A DNA stretch of 64,000 bases, from NCBI RefSeq assembly GCF_001641285.1, contig NZ_CP014841.1, positions 930,001-994,000 on the forward strand. Direction: 5' to 3'. Both the position numbers and the translations under genes were made by a program. This document shows, one piece after another, positions 23,593 to 33,350 of this stretch (its first letter is position 1; each line of letters begins with the position of its first letter). The notes beneath the pieces are model-generated. The model was not told where the DNA came from. It saw nothing but the letters and a program-made list of their open reading frames with translations, and made no database searches. The DNA is from Dyella thiooxydans. Lineage in GTDB: Bacteria > Pseudomonadota > Gammaproteobacteria > Xanthomonadales > Rhodanobacteraceae.

Positions 23593-24279
23593 TTAGAACT
23601 CCAGTTCCTGCGCGGCGCACAGGTAGTCGTTCAGCGGCGCGAGGTGGCGGTAGATGTCCACCAGCGTGGGCAGCAGCTGCGGCGAGCAGGCCAGTGCCTC
23701 GTCGAAGCCCTGGCCGGCGGCGAAGTCCTTCCGCTTGAGGTCCTCGATCAGCTCGTGGTCGGGGTCGTAGCCACGCGGCGGGCGGCTCAGCGACTCGCCC
23801 CAGAACTCGAAACGTTCGCGAAAAGCCTTGCCTTGCGTGGCCTTTTTCCACGCGGCGGGGTTGTCGGCGAGGAAGGCGCGGATGCGCTTGAGGTCGTCCG
23901 GCTCCGGGTGCCACATGCCACCACCGGCGAAGCAGTCGCCGGGCTGGATGTGCACATAGAAGGAGGGCGCGGCGATCTCGTGCCTACGCTCATGGAAAAA
24001 GCGCGCGCCCTGCCAGGGCTTGTACGGCAGCTTGTTGTTGGAGAAGCGCGTGTCGCGGTGGATGCGGAACAGCGAGCCGCCGTTCTTGCGGGCGTCGGCG
24101 CGGTAGTGCGGGCTGATCTTCGTCAGCGGCGCCTGCATGTCGGCGATCAGGGCAAGGAAGGGTTCGCGCACGTGCTGCTCGTAGTCCGTCTTGTGGTCGA
24201 GGAACCACTCGCGGCTGTTGTTGCGGTCCAGGGCCTTGAGGAAGCGGAAGGTCGCGGGCGAAAAGTAAGTGGTGGGCAT
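23593..24279 (-). CDS. DUF2461 / TIGR02453 family protein
   Basis: The protein has 228 residues. The start YFSPATFRFLKALDRNNSREWF, the middle RIHRDTRFSNNKLPYKPW and GMWHPEPDDLKRIR are hallmarks of this conserved family of unknown function. The ATG at 24279 gives the family-like MPTTYFSP start. It lies 11 bp downstream of sbcB on the same strand, so they are probably co-transcribed. Confidence 0.85.
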   Translation of the reverse strand: MPTTYFSPATFRFLKALDRNNSREWFLDHKTDYEQHVREPFLALIADMQAPLTKISPHYRADARKNGGSLFRIHRDTRFSNNKLPYKPWQGARFFHERRHEIAAPSFYVHIQPGDCFAGGGMWHPEPDDLKRIRAFLADNPAAWKKATQGKAFRERFEFWGESLSRPPRGYDPDHELIEDLKRKDFAAGQGFDEALACSPQLLPTLVDIYRHLAPLNDYLCAAQELEF

Positions 24280-24290
24280 CGGCGGGTCGG

Positions 24291-25736
24291 TCAGGCGAGC
24301 GGTTGGAGTTCGGCGGCGAGCTGGCGGCCCCAGGCCTCGAGCTGGTCGAGCAGGGGACGTCGTTCCGCCAGCGCGGGATCGTTCCGCATCTGCTCGAGGC
24401 GGGTGAAGTAGTCGTCCAGCGTGAGGCCGGTCAGCGGGGTAAGGCGGGTCAGCCGGTCGCGCCGGAAGGTTTGCCACCGGTCCTGCTCCTCCACGCTGAG
24501 CGTCTGCGGCCAGTTGCGCGCGCGGTAGCGGAACAGCAGCTCTGTGTAGCGCGGGTCGCGGAAGGTGATGCCGGCCGTGGCCAGGGCTTCCGGCGGCGTG
24601 CCACGCACCTCGGTGAGGCGCCGTTTGTCCGCGTCCGGCAGGAACCCGTCGTACAGCGCCAGCTCCGGATCCTCCGCCGGAGGCATCGCCGCCGCCTGCT
24701 TGAACAGGCGCTGCACCTTGTCGCGCAACCCGGTCGCGTCGCGCAGGGTGGCAGCGTGGCCGAGGCAGCGGTCGACGTCGAGCTGCAGGCGATCCAGGTC
24801 CGCGCCCTTGAGCACCGACAGCGGCGCCAGCGCCGGGGCACGGTTGGCGCGCACGGTGCGCAGCGCGATGCGCTCGACGCCTTCGGGCAGGTCGGCACGC
24901 GAGGTGAAGACCCGGTCGGCGATCTCCTCCTCATCCAGCGCGATCAGCTCTTCGGGATCGTGGCGCAGGTCGTAGACGATCACCTCGCCCGGACGGGCCG
25001 GGTGCAATGCCAGCGGGGCGATCAGGGTCAGGCAGTGCTGGCTGGCCGGGTAGCGCGAGGACACGTGCACCAGCGGCGTCATCCCGGCCACGTCGAGCAG
25101 TTCGAACACCCGTTGCTTGCGGCGCAGGGCGAAGTGCCAGTCCCACAGCCTGGGTTGCCGCACGCGGATGAGGCGGGCCAGGTCGATCAGCGCGTGCACG
25201 TCCGACAGCGCGTCGTGCGCCCGTTCCTGCTGCAGGTGGTTGGCCTGGGCCAGGTGTTCCAGCTTGAAGCTGGGCGATCCGTCCTCGCGGGTCGGCCAGG
25301 CGATGCCTTCCGGACGCAGTGCCTCGCATATGCGCACCAGGTCGATCAGGTCCCAGCGCGAATTGCCGTTTTCCCACTCGCGGCCGTAGGGATCGTAGAA
25401 GTTGCGGTACAGCAGCTGCCGCGTGACCTCGTCGTCGAAGCGCAGCGAGTTGTAGCCCACGCCGCAGGTGCCCGGTTCGGCCAGTTGCTCGTGCACGCGG
25501 GCGGCGAACTCGGCCTCGATCACGCCCTCGCGTTCGGCCTGCTGTGGCGTGATGCCGGTGATCAGGCAGGCTTCGGGATGGGGCAGGGCATCGCTGGGCG
25601 GCTTGCCGAAGAACATCACCGGCTCGCCGACGATCTCCAGTTCCATGGTGGTGCGGATGCCGGCGAACTGCACCGGCCGGTCCCGCCGGCTGTCCGCACC
25701 GAAGGTTTCGTAGTCGTGCCAGAAGAAGGTCTGCAT
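24291..25736 (-). CDS. sbcB: Exodeoxyribonuclease I
   Basis: The protein has 481 residues, the usual size for ExoI. The DEDDh exonuclease core begins [23 protein letters not shown] (metal-binding D and E) and contains [14 protein letters not shown] and [17 protein letters not shown], with the catalytic His-Asp. The SH3-like and C-terminal helical domains follow. It degrades single-stranded DNA 3' to 5' in recombination and mismatch repair. The ATG at 25736 gives the canonical [11 protein letters not shown] start. It is divergent from orn, with 67 bp between the two starts. Confidence 0.95.
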   Translation of the reverse strand: MQTFFWHDYETFGADSRRDRPVQFAGIRTTMELEIVGEPVMFFGKPPSDALPHPEACLITGITPQQAEREGVIEAEFAARVHEQLAEPGTCGVGYNSLRFDDEVTRQLLYRNFYDPYGREWENGNSRWDLIDLVRICEALRPEGIAWPTREDGSPSFKLEHLAQANHLQQERAHDALSDVHALIDLARLIRVRQPRLWDWHFALRRKQRVFELLDVAGMTPLVHVSSRYPASQHCLTLIAPLALHPARPGEVIVYDLRHDPEELIALDEEEIADRVFTSRADLPEGVERIALRTVRANRAPALAPLSVLKGADLDRLQLDVDRCLGHAATLRDATGLRDKVQRLFKQAAAMPPAEDPELALYDGFLPDADKRRLTEVRGTPPEALATAGITFRDPRYTELLFRYRARNWPQTLSVEEQDRWQTFRRDRLTRLTPLTGLTLDDYFTRLEQMRNDPALAERRPLLDQLEAWGRQLAAELQPLA

Positions 25737-25803
25737 CGGGCGATCATCGCATGGGGCGGCGCGTGGCATGCCTGCTGCTAGAATCCGCAGCCCGGGAGGG
25801 CAC

Positions 25804-26361
25804 ATGAGCCAAGACAACGACAACCTGATCTGGATCGATCTGGAGATGACCGGCCTCGACACGGACGCCGATTCCATCCTGGAGATCGCCACCATCGTCA
25901 CCGACAAGGACCTCAACGTCCTCGCCGAAGGGCCGGTTTTCGCCATTCGCCACGAGCTCGACCGGCTCGAAGCGATGGACAGCTGGAATCGCAACCAGCA
26001 CAGCCGCTCCGGACTCTGGCAGCAGGTGCTCGAATCCACCGCCGACCACGCGAAAGCCGAGCAGGCGACGGTGGAATTCCTCAAGGCCTGGGTGCCAGCC
26101 GGCAAGTCGCCGATGTGTGGCAACTCGATCTGCCAGGACCGCCGCTTCCTGCATCGCCAGATGCCGCAGCTGGAGCGTTACTTCCACTACCGCAACCTCG
26201 ACGTCTCCACGCTCAAGGAGCTGGCCCGCCGCTGGGCGCCGTCCGTAGGCAAGGGTTTCAGCAAGGACTCGGCGCACACCGCGCTGTCGGACATCCGCGA
26301 CTCCATCGACGAGCTGCGCTACTACCGCCAGCACATGGGCGCGCTGGGCGGGCTGGCCTGA
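25804..26361 (+). CDS. orn: Oligoribonuclease
   Basis: The protein has 185 residues. The DEDDh motifs are [27 protein letters not shown] and [23 protein letters not shown]. The enzyme cleaves 2-5-nt RNAs, including pGpG from cyclic di-GMP breakdown, and is essential in many gammaproteobacteria. The ATG at 25804 follows GGGAGG. The folP start is 8 bp downstream, so transcription is shared. Confidence 0.97.
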   Translation: MSQDNDNLIWIDLEMTGLDTDADSILEIATIVTDKDLNVLAEGPVFAIRHELDRLEAMDSWNRNQHSRSGLWQQVLESTADHAKAEQATVEFLKAWVPAGKSPMCGNSICQDRRFLHRQMPQLERYFHYRNLDVSTLKELARRWAPSVGKGFSKDSAHTALSDIRDSIDELRYYRQHMGALGGLA

Positions 26362-26369
26362 GCACGACG

Positions 26370-27281
26370 ATGTCCGCCGCCGACCTGTTCGCCACCGTCC
26401 TGGACTGCAACGGCCGCCCGCTGACGCTGGATCGTCCGCGGGTGGTCGGCATCCTCAACGTCACGCCCGATTCGTTTTCCGACGGCGGCCTCTACGCCAA
26501 CCTCGATGCCGCCGTGGCGCACGGCCTGGCGATGGTGGAGCAGGGCGCCGACATGCTCGACGTCGGTGGCGAATCGACCCGACCGGGTGCGGCCGACGTG
26601 TCGGAGCAGGACGAACTGGCGCGCGTGCTGCCGGTGATCGAGGCGCTGGCCGCGCGCACCGACAAGCCGATCTCGATCGACACCTCCAAGCCCGAGGTGA
26701 TGCGCGCCGCGGTGGCGGCTGGTGCCGGCATGATCAACGACGTCTACGCACTGCGCCGCGAAGGGGCGCTCGATGCGGCCGCGTCGCTTGGCGTGCCGGT
26801 GTGCATCATGCACATGCAGGGCGAGCCGCGCGGCATGCAGGACGATCCCCGTTACGACGACGTGGTCGGCGAGGTGCACCGCTTCTTGACCGATCGCCTG
26901 TTCGCCTGCGAGCTGGCCGGTATCGACAGGCGCAAAGTGCTGGTCGATCCGGGCTTCGGCTTCGGCAAGACGCTGGAACACAATCTCGAGCTGCTGCGCG
27001 AACTGCGGCGTTTCACCGACCTGGGCGCTGGCGTGTACGCCGGCCTGTCGCGCAAGTCGATGATCGGCACGATCACCGGGCGCAGCGCGCCCGCGGACCG
27101 CGCCGCCGGTTCGGTCGCCGCGGCACTCATCGCCGTGCAGCAGGGCGCGAAGCTGGTGCGCGTGCACGACGTGCAGGCTACCGTCGATGCACTGACGGTG
27201 TGGCATGCGGTGGACGCCAACCGCCCTGCGCGCCGCAAGGATACGGCGCCGTCGATGCCGCGCTGGCCGGACGACGACTGA
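26370..27281 (+). CDS. folP: Dihydropteroate synthase
   Basis: The protein has 303 residues. Signatures are VGILNVTPDSFSDGG, MLDVGGESTRPGA, ISIDTSKPEVM, NDVYAL, CIMHMQGEPRGMQ, DPGFGFGKTLEHN and YAGLSRKSMIG, covering both pterin- and pABA-binding loops. It condenses pABA with hydroxymethyl-dihydropterin diphosphate in folate synthesis. The ATG at 26370 lies just after orn. The folP-glmM order is conserved in many gammaproteobacteria. Confidence 0.96.
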   Translation: MSAADLFATVLDCNGRPLTLDRPRVVGILNVTPDSFSDGGLYANLDAAVAHGLAMVEQGADMLDVGGESTRPGAADVSEQDELARVLPVIEALAARTDKPISIDTSKPEVMRAAVAAGAGMINDVYALRREGALDAAASLGVPVCIMHMQGEPRGMQDDPRYDDVVGEVHRFLTDRLFACELAGIDRRKVLVDPGFGFGKTLEHNLELLRELRRFTDLGAGVYAGLSRKSMIGTITGRSAPADRAAGSVAAALIAVQQGAKLVRVHDVQATVDALTVWHAVDANRPARRKDTAPSMPRWPDDD

Positions 27282-27338
27282 TCCGCCGCCGCCGACGGTG
27301 GCTGCCCGACTTCCTTTCCAGCCTTCAAGGACATACGC

Positions 27339-28721
27339 ATGACCCAGCGCAAGTACTTCGGTACCGACGGCATCCGCGGCCGGGCCGGACAATGGCCGAT
27401 CAGCGCCGACTTCATGCTGCGCCTCGGTCGTGCCGCAGGAACGGTGCTGGCCGCGCGCGCCAAACCCAGCATCGCCGGCGGCCAGGTGCCGAAGCACCCG
27501 GCGGTGGTGATCGGCAAGGACACGCGCATCTCCGGCTACATGTTCGAGTCCGCGCTGGAGGCCGGGCTGGTGGCGGCCGGTGTGGACGTGCGCCTGCTTG
27601 GTCCGCTGCCGACCCCGGCGGTGGCTTTCCTCACCCGCTCGCTGCGTGCCGTGGCCGGCATCGTGATCAGTGCCTCGCACAACCCGTTCGACGACAACGG
27701 CATCAAGTTCTTCTCCGCCACCGGCGAGAAATTGCCCGACGAGGTCGAGCTGGCGATCGAGGCCGAGCTGGAGCGCGACTTCGTCACCGTGCCGTCGGAA
27801 AACCTGGGCAAGGCCACCCGCATCGACAACGCCGTGGCGCGTTATGCCGAGTCCTGCAAGGCGACCGTGCCGGAGGAGCTCAGCCTGCACGGCATGAAGA
27901 TCGTGCTCGATTGCGCGCACGGTGCCACCTACCAGGTCGCGCCGAAGGTGTTCGCCGAGCTCGGCGCCGAGGTCTTCACCATCGGCGACACCCCGGACGG
28001 CTTCAACATCAACCGGGGCGTCGGCTCCACCCATCCCGAGGCGTTGCAGCAGGCCGTAGTCGAGCGCGGTGCGGACCTGGGTATCGCCTTCGATGGCGAC
28101 GGCGACCGCGTGCTGCTGGTCGACCGCACCGGTGCCGTCGCGGATGGCGACGACATCCTCTACGTGCTCGCCCGCGCCTGGCAGGCCAAGGGCGAGCTGA
28201 AGGGGCCGGTGGTCGGCACCCTGATGAGCAACTATGGGCTGGAGAAGGCGCTCGCCGCGATGGGTGTGCCGCTGGTGCGCGCCAACGTGGGCGACCGCTA
28301 CGTGCTGCAGCAGCTGCGCGCGCACGACGGCGTGCTCGGCGGTGAGACCTCCGGCCACGTGCTGTGCCTGGACCGCGCCACCACCGGCGACGGCATCGTC
28401 GCCGCGCTCGCCGTGCTCGAGGCGCTGGCCGAGTCGGGCCAGGATCTGGTGCAGGCCCGCGCCGGCCTGGTGAAGCTGCCGCAGGTGATGCTCAACGTGC
28501 GCTTCAGTGGCAATGCCAAAGCCGTGCTGGAGGATGCCGAGGTGGCGACGGCCGTCGGCGCAGCCCAGCAGCAGATGGCGGGCCGCGGCCGGGTGTTCCT
28601 GCGCGCCTCGGGTACCGAGCCGGTGGTACGCATCACCGTCGAGGGGGCCGATGCCGATGAAGTGAAGGCTTTGGCGCAGAGCCTGGCAGACGTCGTAAAA
28701 TCCGTCGCCGAACGCTCGTGA
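27339..28721 (+). CDS. glmM: Phosphoglucosamine mutase
   Basis: The protein has 460 residues. It begins [13 protein letters not shown], has the phosphoserine loop [20 protein letters not shown], the metal loop [12 protein letters not shown], the sugar-binding [12 protein letters not shown] and the C-terminal phosphate-binding [15 protein letters not shown]. It converts glucosamine-6-phosphate to glucosamine-1-phosphate for UDP-GlcNAc, peptidoglycan and LPS. It follows folP by 57 bp. Confidence 0.97.
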   Translation: MTQRKYFGTDGIRGRAGQWPISADFMLRLGRAAGTVLAARAKPSIAGGQVPKHPAVVIGKDTRISGYMFESALEAGLVAAGVDVRLLGPLPTPAVAFLTRSLRAVAGIVISASHNPFDDNGIKFFSATGEKLPDEVELAIEAELERDFVTVPSENLGKATRIDNAVARYAESCKATVPEELSLHGMKIVLDCAHGATYQVAPKVFAELGAEVFTIGDTPDGFNINRGVGSTHPEALQQAVVERGADLGIAFDGDGDRVLLVDRTGAVADGDDILYVLARAWQAKGELKGPVVGTLMSNYGLEKALAAMGVPLVRANVGDRYVLQQLRAHDGVLGGETSGHVLCLDRATTGDGIVAALAVLEALAESGQDLVQARAGLVKLPQVMLNVRFSGNAKAVLEDAEVATAVGAAQQQMAGRGRVFLRASGTEPVVRITVEGADADEVKALAQSLADVVKSVAERS

Positions 28722-28822
28722 GCCTGCTCTAGCTGTATCCAGGTCGCCATGGAATGGCCCGACGTGCCCCGCCCTTGCGGTGGCGGATGAAATCGACCGC
28801 ACGCCAACCTGGAGTCAGACTC

Positions 28823-29758
28823 TTGAAGAACGTTCCCACCCTCGATATCCGCCGTTACGACAGCGACCGCGACGCCTTCGTCGCCGAGCTCGGCGCGGCC
28901 TACCGTGAATTCGGCTTCTGCTGCATCAGCGGCCACGGCATCGACCCGGCACTGGTCGATGGCGCCTACGACGCCTTCAAGCGCTTCTTCGCGCTGCCGG
29001 CCGAGACCAAGATGAAGTACCACGTGCCCGGGTCCGGCGGTGCGCGCGGCTACACGCCGTTCAAGGTGGAGACTGCGAAGGACAGCAGCTACCCGGACCT
29101 GAAGGAGTTCTGGCATGTCGGGCGCGAAATTCCGCGCGATTCGAAGTTCGCCGACGTGATGCCGCCGAACCTGTGGCCGGAGGAAGTGCCCGATTTCAAG
29201 GCGTACGGCTACGGCCTGTTCGAGGCGCTCGACCAGCTCGGCACGCGTGTGCTTCGCGCGCTGGCCCTGCACATCGGCCTGCCGGAGAGCTACTTCGAGG
29301 ACAAGACCGACCAGGGCAATTCGATCCTGCGGCCGATCCATTACCCGCCGATCACCGAGGACAACATTCCCAACGTGCGCGCCGGCGCCCACGAGGACAT
29401 CAACTTCATCACCCTGCTGGTGGGGGCGAGCGCCGAAGGGCTGGAAGTGCTGACCCGCGAGGGCCAGTGGCTGCCGATCACCACCCGGGGAGACGCCATC
29501 GTGGTGAACATCGGCGACATGCTGCAGCGGCTGACCAACCACGTGTACCCGTCCACCACCCATCGGGTGGTGAACCCGCAGAACGAGAATGCGCGCAAGC
29601 CGCGCTACTCGGTGCCGTTCTTCCTGCATCCGAACCCGGACGTGGTGCTCGACCCGCTGCCGCAGTGCGTGACGCCGGACAACCCGAGCCGTTACGACAC
29701 CTCGATGACCTCGCACGAGTACCTGATGCAGCGCCTGCGCGAGATCAAGCTGATCTGA
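28823..29758 (+). CDS. Isopenicillin N synthase-like Fe(II)/2-oxoglutarate oxygenase
   Basis: The protein has about 311 residues: an N-terminal DIOX_N part (PTLDIRRYDSDRDAFVAELG, GFCCISGHGID) and the double-stranded beta-helix domain with the iron triad HEDINFITLL (His and Asp) and HRVVNPQ (His), plus the 2-oxoglutarate-binding RYSVPFF. The natural substrate is unknown. The TTG at 28823 is preferred: CTGGAG precedes it by nine bases, and MKNVPTLDIRR-type starts are typical of this family. ATG at 28787 is the alternative. A bidirectional terminator follows. Confidence 0.85.
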   Translation: MKNVPTLDIRRYDSDRDAFVAELGAAYREFGFCCISGHGIDPALVDGAYDAFKRFFALPAETKMKYHVPGSGGARGYTPFKVETAKDSSYPDLKEFWHVGREIPRDSKFADVMPPNLWPEEVPDFKAYGYGLFEALDQLGTRVLRALALHIGLPESYFEDKTDQGNSILRPIHYPPITEDNIPNVRAGAHEDINFITLLVGASAEGLEVLTREGQWLPITTRGDAIVVNIGDMLQRLTNHVYPSTTHRVVNPQNENARKPRYSVPFFLHPNPDVVLDPLPQCVTPDNPSRYDTSMTSHEYLMQRLREIKLI

Positions 29759-29785
29759 TTTTCCGAGCTGACGGCGCTGCGGATG

Positions 29786-29811
29786 AAACGGGGAGCGAAG
29801 GCTCCCCGTTT
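29786..29811. terminator. Bidirectional intrinsic terminator
   Basis: Stem AAACGGGGAGC (29786-29796) and GCTCCCCGTTT (29801-29811) with loop GAAG. It has A-rich and T-rich flanks for both directions and lies between the two convergent oxygenase genes. Confidence 0.85.
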
Positions 29812-29816
29812 TGCAT

Positions 29817-30497
29817 TCAGGCCATCCAGAAGAACAGGGCGGTCATCCGTTTGGACTCGACACCATCCATCCCCCAGTAGCTGCTGGCGCTGTGGATGAT
29901 GTTGGACTTGTACAGCAGCAGGCGGTTGTAGCGGTGCGGCACGCGCACGTCCTCGACGAAGGCCGTGGGCGCGACGAAACGACTCCCCAGCGCGTCGACC
30001 AGGTTGCGATGCGGCGGCATCACCATGTTGCCGGCCAGCTGGCCGTTCGGCATGCGCTGGCGGAAAAAGCTGGTGCCGCAGCGCTCCGGCACGTCGGGAT
30101 TGAGATAGATCACCGCGGCGTAGCGGCACAGGTTGAGCGAATCGGTGTGCGGCTTGACCGCACCTTCCAGCGAACCGACCACCTGCACCACGTTGTGGTT
30201 GAGCCTCAGGCCGTCTTCGGTCTGGCCCACCCACAGGCGTTTGGCGCCCGTGAGCTGGCGCACCCGCGCTTCCAGCGCCTCCAGTTCGGCCGGCAGCAGC
30301 GCGTCGTTCGCGCGCATGCCTGGCCAGACCTCGCCCGTGGTCGGGTAGCCGTATTCCCAGTCGGTCTTGGCCAGGCAGCGCTGGCGCACCTCGTCCGGGT
30401 TCGGCAGCACCTCGTCGACCACCCAGTAGTCGCGCCCCTCGGTCGGCTTCCGGTAGGGCAACGGCTGCATCGCAGGGTGGTTGGGAAAAAGGGACAT
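29817..30497 (-). CDS. DUF6445-like putative 2-oxoglutarate/Fe(II) oxygenase
   Basis: The protein has 226 residues. A possible iron triad is visible: His and Asp in VKPHTDSLNLCRY and a distal His in NIIHSASSYWG, then an Arg in SKRMTALFFW for the co-substrate. This layout matches small DUF6445-type proteins, but the assignment is tentative and no substrate is known. It is convergent with the isopenicillin N synthase-like oxygenase. The ATG at 30497 precedes a Pro-rich short N-terminus. Confidence 0.65.
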   Translation of the reverse strand: MSLFPNHPAMQPLPYRKPTEGRDYWVVDEVLPNPDEVRQRCLAKTDWEYGYPTTGEVWPGMRANDALLPAELEALEARVRQLTGAKRLWVGQTEDGLRLNHNVVQVVGSLEGAVKPHTDSLNLCRYAAVIYLNPDVPERCGTSFFRQRMPNGQLAGNMVMPPHRNLVDALGSRFVAPTAFVEDVRVPHRYNRLLLYKSNIIHSASSYWGMDGVESKRMTALFFWMA

Positions 30498-30547
30498 GCT
30501 GGGATCTCGCGACGATGGTCCAGGCTGTGCACGTTAGCGCATGGACC

Positions 30548-31357
30548 TCAGTCGTGGCGGTTGCGGTAGCGCGCGGATTCGCGGTGGGACAGCCACAGGG
30601 AGAGACGATCGGGCAGCAGTTCCGTGATGGTCTTGATGATGCGGTTGACGCGCCCCGGGACGTACACCACCGCGCCGCGCTCGACGGCGTCGACACCCTG
30701 GTGAGCGACCTCCTCGGCGCTTAGCCACATGAAGCGAGGCATCGCATTCATCTTCTGGCGGGTACCCGTGACGTCGTGGAACTCCGACCAGGTAAAGCCC
30801 GGACAGAGTGCGCAGACATGGACTCCGGCATCGCGGTTCTCCAGTGCCAGCGATTGCGAGAGCTTGATCAGATAGGCCTTGGAAGCCGCGTATAGCGTGT
30901 GACCGGCCGTGCCAGGAACGAAACCGGCCAGCGACGCCACGTTGATCACACGCCCATGCCCCCGCTCGCGCATGCCGGGAAGCAGCCGCCAGGCCAGTTC
31001 GGTCGGCGCGGTCATCATCACCTGGATGAAGTCGGCGTGAGCTTGCCAGGGATTGGCGACCAGGGTGCCGGGCAGGCCGTAGCCGGCATTGTTGACCAGC
31101 CAGTCGACGGCATAGCCCTCCGCCTCCAATGCTTCGAACAGGCGCTGCGGAGACGATGGATCGGCGAGGTCGGCGGCGAGCACCAAGGAGCGCGTGCCGT
31201 GCCGCTCACGTAGCGCCTCGGCCAGGGCGTGCAGGCGATCCTCGCGGCGGGCGACGAGCACCAGGTCATGGCCTCGGGCGGCCAGCGCCCGGGCAAAGGC
31301 CGCTCCGATGCCTGCGGAGGCGCCGGTGATGAGGCTGCAGGGGCGTTTGTCGGACAT
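30548..31357 (-). CDS. Short-chain dehydrogenase/reductase
   Basis: The protein has about 269 residues. It has the Rossmann NAD(P) motif LITGASAGIGAAFARAL, WLVNNAGYG, the active-site serine in INVASLAGF and the YAASK catalytic motif. The early basic residues after the second strand (VARRED) favour NADP(H). The C-terminal extension with GRVNRIIKTITELLP resembles the DltE/YqjQ-like SDR group. Substrate is unknown. The ATG at 31357 was taken; a GTG one codon upstream is possible. Confidence 0.85.
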   Translation of the reverse strand: MSDKRPCSLITGASAGIGAAFARALAARGHDLVLVARREDRLHALAEALRERHGTRSLVLAADLADPSSPQRLFEALEAEGYAVDWLVNNAGYGLPGTLVANPWQAHADFIQVMMTAPTELAWRLLPGMRERGHGRVINVASLAGFVPGTAGHTLYAASKAYLIKLSQSLALENRDAGVHVCALCPGFTWSEFHDVTGTRQKMNAMPRFMWLSAEEVAHQGVDAVERGAVVYVPGRVNRIIKTITELLPDRLSLWLSHRESARYRNRHD

Positions 31358-31471
31358 CACGGAGTTCCTTGTGGGTAGGCGGTCATCTTCGCGGGAGTCT
31401 GCATTGGCTGCCAGCGCAATTGTCCGGGGCCCGGAGCATCGCTAAGCTCGCGCTTTTTTGCGGGACATCCC

Positions 31472-32221
31472 ATGCGCAAGAAGCTGGTCGCAGGCAACTG
31501 GAAGATGCATGGCAGCCGTTCCATGGCGAGCTCGCTCGTCGCCGAACTGGCTGCCCATCAGACACCGGAAGTGGATGTGCTGGTGATCCCGCCGTTTCCC
31601 TATCTGGCGCTGGTCGCCGATGCCTGTGCCCGGGCCGGGATCGGTCTGGGCGGGCAGGATGTGAGCGAGCATGAGGGGCAGGGGGCCTATACCGGCGAAG
31701 TATCGGCCGCCATGCTCGCCGACGTGGGCGCCGGCTGGGTGCTGGTCGGTCACTCGGAACGCCGCCAGTACCACGAGGAGGGCGACACATTGGTGGCCCG
31801 CAAGTTCGTCGCCGCGCTCGGCGCCGGGCTGACGCCGATTCTCTGTGTGGGCGAAACGCTGGCCCAGCGCGAAGCGGGGGAGACCGGGCAGGTGGTGCAG
31901 CGTCAGGTCAAGGCGGTGCTCGACCTGGTGGGTATCGCGCCATTCGATACGGCGGTGATCGCCTACGAACCGGTGTGGGCGATCGGCACCGGCCACACGG
32001 CAACACCGGAGCAGGCGCAGCAGGTGCACGCGCTCATTCGTAGCCAACTGGCCCGGGAGGATGCTATGATTGCGGGTCTGACTCGGCTGCTTTACGGCGG
32101 CAGCGTCAAGCCCGGAAACGCTGCGCAACTGTTCGCGCAGCCGGATGTCGACGGGGGCCTGGTGGGCGGTGCCTGCCTGCAGTCCGGCGATTTCCTCGGC
32201 ATCTGCGAAGCCGCTCGTTGA
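31472..32221 (+). CDS. tpiA: Triosephosphate isomerase
   Basis: The protein has 249 residues. Active-site elements are N-x-K in LVAGNWKMHG, His in VLVGHSERRQY and Glu in VIAYEPVWAIGTG, with the phosphate loop LYGGSVKPGNA. It interconverts DHAP and glyceraldehyde-3-phosphate in glycolysis. The secG start is 24 bp downstream, the conserved tpiA-secG pair. Confidence 0.97.
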   Translation: MRKKLVAGNWKMHGSRSMASSLVAELAAHQTPEVDVLVIPPFPYLALVADACARAGIGLGGQDVSEHEGQGAYTGEVSAAMLADVGAGWVLVGHSERRQYHEEGDTLVARKFVAALGAGLTPILCVGETLAQREAGETGQVVQRQVKAVLDLVGIAPFDTAVIAYEPVWAIGTGHTATPEQAQQVHALIRSQLAREDAMIAGLTRLLYGGSVKPGNAAQLFAQPDVDGGLVGGACLQSGDFLGICEAAR

Positions 32222-32245
32222 GCGCAACGGAATCCAAAAATAGTC

Positions 32246-32680
32246 ATGTTCGTCATTTTCAGCGTGTTCTACATCCTGGTGGCCGCGGCGATGATCGTGC
32301 TGATCCTCATGCAGCGCGGCGCGGGCGCCGATGCGGGCTCGGGATTCGGTGGCGGCGCCTCGGCGACCGTGTTCGGCGCCCGCGGCTCGTCCAACTTCAT
32401 GAGTCGCACGACGGCGGTGCTGGCGGGCCTGTTTTTCCTGCTGAGCCTGGGCATGGGTATGTACCTGAGCCACAGCGGCACGCCGAAGGCATCGGACAAC
32501 GATCTCGGTGTGATGGCGGGGGTTGCCAAGTCGGCGCCAGCCTCCCAAAATGCGCAGCCCGCTGCGGCGGTGAACAGCGACGTGCCGCAGGCGGCCAAGC
32601 CGGCCACCAGCACCGGTGACGTTCCCGCAGCAGCGCCTGCTGCCGCGGCTCCCGCATCGGCGAGCAGCAGCAAAAAGTAA
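32246..32680 (+). CDS. secG: Preprotein translocase subunit SecG
   Basis: The protein has 144 residues: two membrane helices (VIFSVFYILVAAAMIVLILM and TAVLAGLFFLLSLGMGMYL) around the conserved loop RGAGADAGSGFGGGASATVFGARGSS in pieces typical of SecG. A long Ala/Pro-rich C-terminal tail (AAPAAAAPASASSSKK) makes it longer than E. coli SecG (110). It belongs to the SecYEG channel. tRNA-Leu follows 7 bp after the stop. Confidence 0.95.
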   Translation: MFVIFSVFYILVAAAMIVLILMQRGAGADAGSGFGGGASATVFGARGSSNFMSRTTAVLAGLFFLLSLGMGMYLSHSGTPKASDNDLGVMAGVAKSAPASQNAQPAAAVNSDVPQAAKPATSTGDVPAAAPAAAAPASASSSKK

Positions 32681-32687
32681 GACACCT

Positions 32688-32772
32688 GCCCAGGTGGCGG
32701 AATTGGTAGACGCACTACCTTGAGGTGGTAGCGCCGAGAGGCGTGGGGGTTCGAGTCCCCCCTTGGGCACCA
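32688..32772 (+). tRNA. tRNA-Leu (anticodon GAG)
   Basis: The acceptor stem GCCCAGG (32688-32694) pairs with CTTGGGC (32762-32768), discriminator A and encoded CCA. The anticodon stem CTACC/GGTAG carries loop TTGAGGT with anticodon GAG at 32722-32724. The long variable arm and T loop TTCGAGT are present. Its 3' end is the apparent attachment site of the integrase-bearing element that follows. Confidence 0.97.
32757..32772 (+). other. Candidate attL (3' end of tRNA-Leu)
   Basis: CCCCCCTTGGGCACCA at the end of tRNA-Leu recurs, one G shorter, at 34755-34769 beyond the integrase remnant and the IS element. P4-type integrases usually recombine in tRNA 3' ends. Confidence 0.6.
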
Positions 32773-32816
32773 TACGATAGTTTCAGGACGTCCGATAGAG
32801 TCCAAGAAACACAAGG

Positions 32817-32842
32817 AAACCCGCAACTTAGCGGGTTTTTTT
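32817..32842 (+). terminator. Intrinsic terminator after tRNA-Leu
   Basis: Stem AAACCCGC (32817-32824) and GCGGGTTT (32831-32838), loop AACTTA, continuing in a T run. It ends the tpiA-secG-tRNA transcript. Confidence 0.85.
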
Positions 32843-32896
32843 GTGCCTGAACGTCCAGAATCGTCCAGCAAGGTGCGTTGAAATCCGGGCAAGGCA

Positions 32897-32955
32897 GGGG
32901 GCATATTTGGGGGCACCTGGGGCAGATGCCCCCGTCAAGCCGGGAATATGCCCCC
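32897..32955. repeat. GGGGGCA repeats upstream of the integrase (candidate arm-type sites)
   Basis: GGGGGCA occurs at 32897-32903 and 32908-32914 in direct orientation, and as TGCCCCC at 32927-32933 and ending at 32955 in inverse orientation. A similar spaced pair is found at the other end of the element (34687-34705). Confidence 0.5.
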
Positions 32956-33350
32956 ATGGCACTGACTGATATTGCGGCACGGAAGGCCACTCCGCGCGAC
33001 AAGCCCTACCGACTGGCGGACGCCGCCGGCCTGTATCTGGAAGTGATGCCGAACGGCTCCCGCTATTGGCGGCTGAAGTACCGCTTCGCGGGAAAGGAGA
33101 AGCGCCTCGCGCTGGGCGTCTATCCCGAGGTGCCGTTGAGCAAGGCCCGCGAGGAACGAGACAAGGCCCGTCGCCTGATCGCCCGAGGCGTAGACCCGAG
33201 TGCTGCGCGGAAGGAGGCCAAGCAGGCCCGCGCCGAGGCAGCGGCAGTGGCTGCCGACACGTTCGAAGCGGTGGCCCACGACTGGATGGCTCGGCAGGAA
33301 GTCGCCGAAGTAACAGCCAACAAGACCCGCTGGATTCGAGCGTGTGCAGA
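32956..33350 (+). pseudogene. P4-type tyrosine integrase, N-terminal fragment cut by an IS256-family element
   Basis: The ATG at 32956 starts a typical DUF4102 arm-binding domain (ALTDIAARKATPRDKPYRLA, GLYLEVMPNGSRYWRLKYR) and the beginning of the SAM-like core-binding domain (TFEAVAHDWMARQ). Similarity ends after about 125 residues at NKTRWIRA, where the left end of the IS begins. The catalytic R-H-R-Y domain is absent, and no continuation is seen beyond the right IS end. The enzyme is therefore dead. It once drove integration into tRNA-Leu. Confidence 0.85.
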
